DNA from: a gamma proteobacterium symbiont of Taylorina sp.
GTDB lineage: Bacteria; Pseudomonadota; Gammaproteobacteria; GRL18
DNA length: 53,251 nt
Direction of reading: 5' to 3'
Assembly (NCBI GenBank): GCA_025655455.1
Contig: JAHXIV010000080.1
Coordinates: 1-53,251, forward strand
A model generated the notes under the pieces. That model searched no databases and had not been told where the DNA came from. It saw only the letters and a list, made by a program, of their open reading frames with translations. Below are positions 47,119-53,251 of the stretch, in pieces (positions within the stretch are counted from its first letter, which is position 1; every line of letters begins with the position of its first letter). Made by a program: the position numbers and the translations under genes.

Positions 47119-48185
47119 AACTGATCCTCATGCTTTGTCAGATATGGTAATTTCAATATTGTGAAATAAAATTCATTTTCTTCTTTACAATGGATAGAGG
47201 CATTACCCTGATAAAATACTCTCAATCTTTCACGAATATTCTCCAAAGCCATTTGGTTACCATCACGGTGGGCTGGATTTTTAGAATTACTATTCTGTAT
47301 ACTGATGATTAAATTCTTCTGCTTAAACTCACCCTTAACCCAGATTGTACCGCCTTTAATTTCAGGCTCTATACCATGAAATATTGCATTTTCCAGCAGT
47401 GGCTGCAGTAATAAAGCCGGTACCATCATCTTGTCGGGTATGTCATCAATTTCCCAATGCACACAAAGCCGTTCTCCGAGACGCTGCTTTTCAATATCAA
47501 GATAACGTTGGCTCAAAATCAATTCATGTGACCATAGAATCAGCTCATTTTGATCTTTTAATAACATACGAAACAATTCTGCCAGATCTTCTGTTATTCG
47601 CTCAGCCACCTTTGGTTGTGTTCTGGTCAGGCTGGCAATTGTATTCATACTATTAAAAAGAAAGTGCGGACGAATACGTGCCTGTAATAATTGTAATTTA
47701 GTTTTGCTTTCAGTCTGCACCTTAATACGCCACTGATGCTGAATATAAAAATAACGCAGAGCCAGTGCACTGATAATAGCGCCTATTAGTAAATTATGCA
47801 GTAAGAATTCCCAATGTGATGTAGAAGATATGATACTGCTGATTTGATAATAATTAATAATAAAAAAACTGACTTCACTGATAATAACAATAATGAATAA
47901 AAGTGTCAGATAGCTGGCAGCTGCAACAAACTGGTTGGAGTATTTTCTAAAGACAGGACGTAACAAACAAAGTCCGCTGCTGCCCAGTAAGCCATTCCAC
48001 TGAATAAATAATGAAATCAAGGCTAAATCATTCCAACGCTGCTGCTCAATGCTTAAAGGTGCCAGTGTGAGAATAAAAGCCAGCAATTCACCAATAATGA
48101 CCACTGTAAAAACCATTTTAAGATCACAAAAATCCGGTAAAAATAAAGCATCATTACTATTTTTATCTGATATGGTTTTGTACAT
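47115..48185 (-). CDS. algZ: LytS/AlgZ-type sensor histidine kinase
   Basis: This 356-residue kinase of the His_kinase (YehU/LytS) group has four membrane helices in the first 150 residues. RIRPHFLFNSMNTIASLTRT holds the phospho-accepting His174, and NAIFHGIEPEIKGG plus the GNQMALENIRERL region form the ATP site. It is divergent from argH with about 98 bp between starts. Its partner is the overlapping LytTR regulator. Confidence 0.88.
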   Translation of the reverse strand: MYKTISDKNSNDALFLPDFCDLKMVFTVVIIGELLAFILTLAPLSIEQQRWNDLALISLFIQWNGLLGSSGLCLLRPVFRKYSNQFVAAASYLTLLFIIVIISEVSFFIINYYQISSIISSTSHWEFLLHNLLIGAIISALALRYFYIQHQWRIKVQTESKTKLQLLQARIRPHFLFNSMNTIASLTRTQPKVAERITEDLAELFRMLLKDQNELILWSHELILSQRYLDIEKQRLGERLCVHWEIDDIPDKMMVPALLLQPLLENAIFHGIEPEIKGGTIWVKGEFKQKNLIISIQNSNSKNPAHRDGNQMALENIRERLRVFYQGNASIHCKEENEFYFTILKLPYLTKHEDQL

Positions 48186-48283
48186 GCCGGTGAGTCTGTC
48201 TCAAATGTTATTTTATCTGCGAAAGAAACAAATAACTTCGCTAATTTCAGTTATAATGCTATTACAATATCAACTTAACAACA

Positions 48284-49744
48284 ATGACAAATATTATGCC
48301 TGATCAAATCATGACTCACAATCAAAACAACAGCACAAAAACACAACAAGCCGAAAAGCCCTGGAATGGCCGCTTTACTGAGCCAACGGATGCCTTTGTT
48401 GAAGCTTTTACAGCATCGGTCAGTTTTGATCAGCGTATGTATCAACAGGATATTGATGGTTCTATTGCCCATGCAAAAATGTTAGCCCATGTGGATGTAT
48501 TAACAGAGGATGAACGCGACACCATTATCGACGGTCTGGAACAAATCAGACAAAAAATTCAATGCGGTGAATTCAACTGGTCCATTAAGCTGGAAGATGT
48601 TCATATGAATATCGAAGCTGCTCTGACAGACTTGATTGGCATTACCGGTAAAAAACTTCATACCGGCCGATCCAGAAATGATCAGGTGGCCACTGATATC
48701 CGTCTTTATTTACGTGATGAAGTTGATCATATCATCAATGCAATACTAGGCCTGCAAAATTCCCTGATTAATTTAGCAGAACGTGAAGCAGACACGATTA
48801 TGCCCGGGTTTACTCATCTTCAAACTGCACAGCCAGTCACTTTTGGCCATCATATGCTCGCCTGGTTTGAAAACCTTGAGCGTGATAGAAGCCGCTTTAT
48901 CGATGCTCGCAAACGCATTAATATCATGCCTCTGGGTGCTGCTGCCCTAGCTGGAACGACCTATCCTATTGATCGTGAATTTACAGCACGGGAACTTGGC
49001 TTTGACTATGTCTGTGAAAATTCTCTGGATGCAGTCAGTGATAGAGATTTTGCCATTGAACTGACTGCTAACGCTGCTTTATTAATGACTCATTTATCAC
49101 GTTTTTCAGAAGAATTAGTACTATGGGCTTCCGCACAGTTTAATTTTATTGAACTCAGTGACAGCTTCTGTACCGGCTCTTCCATTATGCCGCAAAAAAA
49201 GAATCCTGATGTACCTGAATTAGTACGCGGTAAGACTGGTCGTGTCAATGGCCACTTGATCAGCCTGTTAACTCTGATGAAGGGGCAGCCTCTTGCTTAT
49301 AATAAAGACAATCAGGAAGATAAAGAACCCTTATTTGATACCGTTGATACTTTAAAAGGCTGTCTTAAAGTTTATGCTGATATGATGCAGCATGTATCCG
49401 TTAATAAAGAAGTCATGCGTGAAGCGGCCATTCGGGGTTTTTCTACCGCAACGGATCTGGCTGATTATCTGGTCAGAGCCGGTGTTGCCTTTCGTGATGC
49501 CCATGAGGTAGTCGGCAGGGCAGTACGCCTGGGCGTTGATACAAAACGTGATCTGTCAGAAATATCATTAACAGAATTACAACAATTTTCAAATCGGATT
49601 CAGGCTGATGTTTTTGAGGTTTTAACTCTGGAAGGTTCTGTCTCAGCACGAAACCATATTGGCGGCACAGCACCTGAACAAGTTCGCGCCGCAGTAAAAC
49701 GCGCCAGAAGCAGGATCAGCAACGAGGAGCCTTCAGCCAAATAA
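48284..49744 (+). CDS. argH: Argininosuccinate lyase
   Basis: It cleaves argininosuccinate to arginine and fumarate. It has 486 residues; the family is usually 455-470. The extra length is N-terminal: about 27 residues before [23 protein letters not shown] 48284 or 48296 could start it, and neither has a strong ribosome site. [35 protein letters not shown] and [20 protein letters not shown] (the catalytic serine loop) are all present. It lies in the conserved block beside algZ and cyaA. Confidence 0.97.
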   Translation: MTNIMPDQIMTHNQNNSTKTQQAEKPWNGRFTEPTDAFVEAFTASVSFDQRMYQQDIDGSIAHAKMLAHVDVLTEDERDTIIDGLEQIRQKIQCGEFNWSIKLEDVHMNIEAALTDLIGITGKKLHTGRSRNDQVATDIRLYLRDEVDHIINAILGLQNSLINLAEREADTIMPGFTHLQTAQPVTFGHHMLAWFENLERDRSRFIDARKRINIMPLGAAALAGTTYPIDREFTARELGFDYVCENSLDAVSDRDFAIELTANAALLMTHLSRFSEELVLWASAQFNFIELSDSFCTGSSIMPQKKNPDVPELVRGKTGRVNGHLISLLTLMKGQPLAYNKDNQEDKEPLFDTVDTLKGCLKVYADMMQHVSVNKEVMREAAIRGFSTATDLADYLVRAGVAFRDAHEVVGRAVRLGVDTKRDLSEISLTELQQFSNRIQADVFEVLTLEGSVSARNHIGGTAPEQVRAAVKRARSRISNEEPSAK

Positions 49745-49808
49745 AATTTGTCACTGTCACTATGCTAACATTTTTATAGCATAGCAAACTGATAGTGACA
49801 AATTTTAT
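49741..49808. terminator. Long hairpin after argH
   Basis: ATAAAATTTGTCACT (overlapping the argH stop) and AGTGACAAATTTTAT are perfect 15-bp arms around an inner CTATGCT/AGCATAG stem. It could end argH transcripts and precedes cyaA by 17 bp; an A-run/T-run flanks the stem on either side. Confidence 0.65.
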
Positions 49809-49825
49809 GTTTGATAGGAGCCATT

Positions 49826-52800
49826 ATGACATTAAAAAAACACAGCAATGTCGATCAAAAATTTAATTTAGAGAATTTTAATCAGAAAAAAATATTACAA
49901 AAGTTCTTGAAAGTTAATGATATCAGGCTGCAGCGCACCCAAGATGCTGTGAGCCGCAGACAGGCTGAGTTTTTACAGGTTCTACCATTGTTATTTCATA
50001 TTAATCACCCCCTGCTGCCGGGTTTTGTTTCAAGTCAGTGCCCCACCGGAATTTCACAATATCATCCTGATAATGAAACTCTGCTTTGTGCCAGGCGTTT
50101 ATCCAAATCATTTGAGCATAAAAACCGTGCTTATCAAAGATATGATATTCATGCCCTTTATATGATGGGCAGTACCGGTACAATTGCCTATTCAGATAAA
50201 AGTGATTTTGATATCTGGCTTTGTCACAGGGAGGATTTGAATGCTATTGAGCTGAAAGAATTAAATCAGAAAGCTTTAAACATTGCTCATTGGTGTAAAG
50301 ATTTTAACCTGGAGGTTAATTTTTTTCTCATCAATACAGAACATTTTCGTCATGGTGAAATTGATGAGCTTTCCTCTGAAAGCAGCGGCAGTACTCAACA
50401 TAATCTCTTATTAGAAGAATTTTATCGAACCTCCATGCTAATTGCAGGGCGCTACCCGCTATGGTGGATTGTACCGCCGCAATATGAAAAAAATTATGAT
50501 GAATATATACAGCATATTATTCATCAAAGACATATTAATGAAAATAATTACCTGAATTTTGGATCAATGGCTAATGTTCCTGCTGAAGAATTTTACGGGG
50601 CAACATTGTGGCATATATATAAGGGCATCGACTCTCCCTATAAATCAATTTTAAAACTGCTCTTAATGGAGTCTTATGCAAAAGAATACCCTGATATCAA
50701 TTTATTAAGCCTCAGTTACAAAAAAATAATTTATCAGCAAGACAAGCCTGATATTAATCAATTAGATCCATACATCATGTTAATCAACAAGATCACTAAA
50801 CATCTTGTTGAAGAAGAAAGCTTCAAACGTCTGGAGCTGGCTCGACGTTGTTTTTATCTCAAGGTGAACACTCCTTTATCAAAAGTTAAAACATTAATAA
50901 CAAGAAAGACTTTAGTGCCAAGCTGGCGTCAAAAAATCATGTCGGAAATGATTGAAAACTGGAGTTGGGAGCAGCATCATATCCTTCTATTAGATGAGAG
51001 AAATCACTGGAAATTTGATGAATTTAGTAAAGAACATCGTGATATTCTTGATGCATTAACCTATAGCTATCGACAGCTCTCTGATATATTTCGTTATCAA
51101 AAAGAAGATATTCGTATTAACAAACGAGATTTACATATTCTTGGCCGTAAACTTTATGCTGCATTTGAGAAGAAAGCAGGAAAAATTGAAATTATTAATC
51201 ATGATAAATCAATAGACTTAATAGAACAGCATATCTCTCTACATCCAATCTCTATAGGTCATGCTAAAAACACCAAGAAAAAGTTATCCACGCATAAGCA
51301 TGGATGGTCACTCTATCTGGGTGCTGTTAATCAGCTAAAACAATCTGTTACTCCAATAAAAAAATCATCTCATTTACTTAAATTACTTTCCTGGGCTTAT
51401 TTTAATCAACTAATATCAAGTCGCAGTAATTTTATTCTGGCTCAACAAATTCAAGTCCTGACAAATAATGAACTAAAACATATTATTCAGTCACTTGAGC
51501 ATATATTCCCTGATGCAAGCCTGGGCTACGCAACAATCAATGAACTAATTAAACCGGCACAACTGGGTTCCAATCTATTAGTTTTAAATATCGGTATCGA
51601 TCCTTTTTTACAAAAACATTTACATGGTTCTCAGATAACCACCAGCCGAACAGATACACTTAATTTTGGTGCAATGCATGAAAACCTGCTGATGAGTATT
51701 GATCAGGTTTTTTTCACCAGCTGGCGTGAAGTCATACACAATCATTTTAAAGAAGAAAATGGCTTGATGGAATGTTTATGCCAATATCTAAAATGGAATT
51801 ATAACCCTAAAAACAAGTCAGCCAGGTTAATATTACCGACACTGATTTGTTGTTATTCTTCTGTTCGCAGTGAGGCAATTTCAAGCCGCATCAAGCAGTT
51901 GTTTAATGATGTTTTAAACTCTTTTTATCATTTCCATCAGACTTATATTGAAAATAACAAAACACAGAAAAACAGGCCTGTGTTTCGCTATTTAATCAGT
52001 GTCAGAGAAAGCTTTTATCTACTCTGGCATGATGACAATGGCGCAAAATATCAAAAAATATCTGATCACAGGGAACTGATTCGTGAGCTTTCTTACCCAC
52101 TCAATCGTTTTAACTCATTAATAATTGATAAACAATTTTCCGGCAGCAAGGTAGTCAGCCTCATTTTTGAAAAAAACAAAGAAAATCATGTGCAACTTTT
52201 TTATCAAAATCATAATAAGACTGCAGATATTTATATTATTGATGAGTGGGGTGGTTTATACCATCAAAAAGTATCTATTGAAAAAGACAGCATCCACATC
52301 AATCACTTTATGTTGTTTCTTGACTCAATAATAAAAAGAATTTGTTTGAACAACAGCAGGTGTGACTTATTTCAAGATGTATTCGATATGACATCAACCC
52401 TGACACCGGATAATATGAATGAATTTGATAATGAGCTTGATGATGATAATTCTACTACCGATATGCAGCTTGAGGTTTTTGAAATTGTTACAAAGACGCC
52501 ACAAAATTTATTACTTAAAGACAAGTTTTCCAGGCTGCAGGGTATGCCCGCACATTTTTTTAGAATCCAGGTCATTGCAGATTTAGATGATAAAGGCAAA
52601 CGACTCTACATTATTTATGCCAATGATAAGGAGTTTAGTTCATTTGAATATGGTCAGAAACTTTATAAAAAAGTGGCGGAAGAAATTGTCTGCACCAGAC
52701 AGAACAGACAACGTTATCCTATCTATATTACTGATATCGATCTTTCAGAGACTCTAATTGAGGCAGAAGGCAGCCAGAGTATCCAAATTACTCAATTACT

Positions 52801-52858
52801 CAAATTTAAATATGAAATTGAACGACGTCTCAACCAGGCCATTAAAAATCTAAACTAA
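49826..52858 (+). CDS. cyaA: Class I adenylate cyclase
   Basis: It makes cyclic AMP from ATP. ATG 49826 is preceded by a TAGGAG site at the right distance; TTG 49811 is less likely. The 1010-residue protein is longer than E. coli CyaA (848) and somewhat longer than pseudomonad versions. The catalytic region ALYMMGSTGTIAYSDKSDFD has the G-S and D-x-D pair of the nucleotidyltransferase fold. WCKDFNLEVNFFLIN and PLWWIVPPQYE follow as in the family. The C-terminal half is the regulatory part. Its end overlaps cyaY by 17 bp on the other strand. Confidence 0.95.
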   Translation: MTLKKHSNVDQKFNLENFNQKKILQKFLKVNDIRLQRTQDAVSRRQAEFLQVLPLLFHINHPLLPGFVSSQCPTGISQYHPDNETLLCARRLSKSFEHKNRAYQRYDIHALYMMGSTGTIAYSDKSDFDIWLCHREDLNAIELKELNQKALNIAHWCKDFNLEVNFFLINTEHFRHGEIDELSSESSGSTQHNLLLEEFYRTSMLIAGRYPLWWIVPPQYEKNYDEYIQHIIHQRHINENNYLNFGSMANVPAEEFYGATLWHIYKGIDSPYKSILKLLLMESYAKEYPDINLLSLSYKKIIYQQDKPDINQLDPYIMLINKITKHLVEEESFKRLELARRCFYLKVNTPLSKVKTLITRKTLVPSWRQKIMSEMIENWSWEQHHILLLDERNHWKFDEFSKEHRDILDALTYSYRQLSDIFRYQKEDIRINKRDLHILGRKLYAAFEKKAGKIEIINHDKSIDLIEQHISLHPISIGHAKNTKKKLSTHKHGWSLYLGAVNQLKQSVTPIKKSSHLLKLLSWAYFNQLISSRSNFILAQQIQVLTNNELKHIIQSLEHIFPDASLGYATINELIKPAQLGSNLLVLNIGIDPFLQKHLHGSQITTSRTDTLNFGAMHENLLMSIDQVFFTSWREVIHNHFKEENGLMECLCQYLKWNYNPKNKSARLILPTLICCYSSVRSEAISSRIKQLFNDVLNSFYHFHQTYIENNKTQKNRPVFRYLISVRESFYLLWHDDNGAKYQKISDHRELIRELSYPLNRFNSLIIDKQFSGSKVVSLIFEKNKENHVQLFYQNHNKTADIYIIDEWGGLYHQKVSIEKDSIHINHFMLFLDSIIKRICLNNSRCDLFQDVFDMTSTLTPDNMNEFDNELDDDNSTTDMQLEVFEIVTKTPQNLLLKDKFSRLQGMPAHFFRIQVIADLDDKGKRLYIIYANDKEFSSFEYGQKLYKKVAEEIVCTRQNRQRYPIYITDIDLSETLIEAEGSQSIQITQLLKFKYEIERRLNQAIKNLN

Positions 52859-53162
52859 TTATCTCATCTGCCTGTTCACTTAAACAACGATTGACAGCCA
52901 TAAAAAAAGACTCTCCACTACGTTCATCCTGCCAGCCATTCGTCTCATCGTAATTAAAATGATAGCCACCTGATTTTGCCGCCATCCATAATTGCATCGC
53001 ACTGATTTGACGATTAATAATAATTTGTGAATTATTTTCCAGAGTGATGGTAAGGATACCGGCAGATGTTTCAAAATCAATACCATTATCCAGTTCATCC
53101 AGAGCATCTTCTACCTGTATAATTGTATCTTCAATAATCTGGTTATATTCTGATTCTGTCAT
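52842..53162 (-). CDS. cyaY: Frataxin-like iron protein
   Basis: This 106-residue protein has the frataxin fold: an acidic first helix (YNQIIEDTIIQVEDALDELD), the sheet with GILTITLENNSQIIINRQI, and a W-rich region (MQLWMAAKSGGYHF). It assists iron-sulfur cluster assembly. Location next to cyaA, in opposite orientation, is the gammaproteobacterial standard. Confidence 0.97.
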   Translation of the reverse strand: MTESEYNQIIEDTIIQVEDALDELDNGIDFETSAGILTITLENNSQIIINRQISAMQLWMAAKSGGYHFNYDETNGWQDERSGESFFMAVNRCLSEQADEIISLDF

Positions 53163-53185
53163 AACTTATTTCCCATAAATAAAAA

Positions 53186-53251
53186 GGGGTCGGAGTCAAA
53201 TGGCATAAAACTGAATGTATATACACTCAGTTTTATGCCATTTGACTCCGA
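53186..53251. repeat. Perfect palindromic dispersed repeat at the window edge
   Basis: Arms 53190-53214 and 53227-53251 are perfect 25-base inverted copies around a 12-base loop that is itself nearly palindromic (TGTATATACA). The outer part is the GGGGTCGGAGTCAAATGGCA core. The right end is cut by the window. Confidence 0.95.

Overview
The window looks like a chromosomal segment of an AT-rich gammaproteobacterium with a sulfur-oxidising, cytochrome-rich metabolism. The gamma assignment rests on the block algR-like / algZ-like / argH / class I adenylate cyclase / cyaY (46330-53162), a gene order I associate with pseudomonads and relatives, and on E. coli-like Ugd, UvrD and glucokinase. The sulfur assignment rests on a complete flavocytochrome c sulfide dehydrogenase (fccA-fccB, 37372-39284) next to three other multihaem or dihaem cytochromes. 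I cannot name the genus.

Layout. 1-1285: glycine cleavage genes gcvH and gcvPA (the latter cut by the window edge). 1600-4706: a secreted protein with a PDZ-like segment and about eleven GND-x-Y repeats, overlapping a VanZ-like membrane protein. 4799-18888: a surface polysaccharide locus with two nucleotide-sugar dehydrogenases, a uronate epimerase, a polymerase or ligase, a flippase, five or more glycosyltransferases, a TMTC-like TPR membrane protein and a DUF2304 protein. Decayed gene remnants interrupt it at 7062-7529 and 13660-13912. 18932-22092: about 3 kb of unfamiliar genes between a 3'-end copy of tRNA-Leu and the intact tRNA-Leu(CAG), as left by an integrative element. 22167-27329: an orphan TRAP-type binding protein, uvrD, pgl and glk. 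27460-30537: a hydrolase and a GGDEF-EAL protein. 30756-39284: the redox region, with a pentahaem cytochrome, a dihaem c4-like cytochrome, a nonahaem-cytochrome b fusion and, divergently, fccAB. 39361-40656: a MITE-like inverted-repeat element and a radical SAM protein. 40653-44924: a chemotaxis receptor, lrgAB, a DUF188 protein and an odd Bfd-like protein. 45133-53162: an AAA/DUF4143 ATPase and the algRZ-argH-cyaA-cyaY block.

How it fits together. The fccAB enzyme would take electrons from sulfide in the periplasm. The divergent nonahaem-b fusion plus c4-like cytochrome could exchange electrons between such periplasmic carriers and the quinone pool. The polysaccharide locus makes uronic-acid-containing precursors (UDP-GlcA, UDP-GalA and an N-acetylated uronate) and assembles and exports a surface glycan.

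The least ordinary features are: a dispersed repeat (core GGGGTCGGAGTCAAATGGCA) that supplies the start codon and first residues of two unrelated genes and forms a 25-bp-arm palindrome at the right edge; the tRNA-Leu att duplication; FccB with glycine where the covalent-flavin cysteine is expected; the GND-x-Y repeat protein; and a Bfd-like protein with a CC instead of a CxxC motif.
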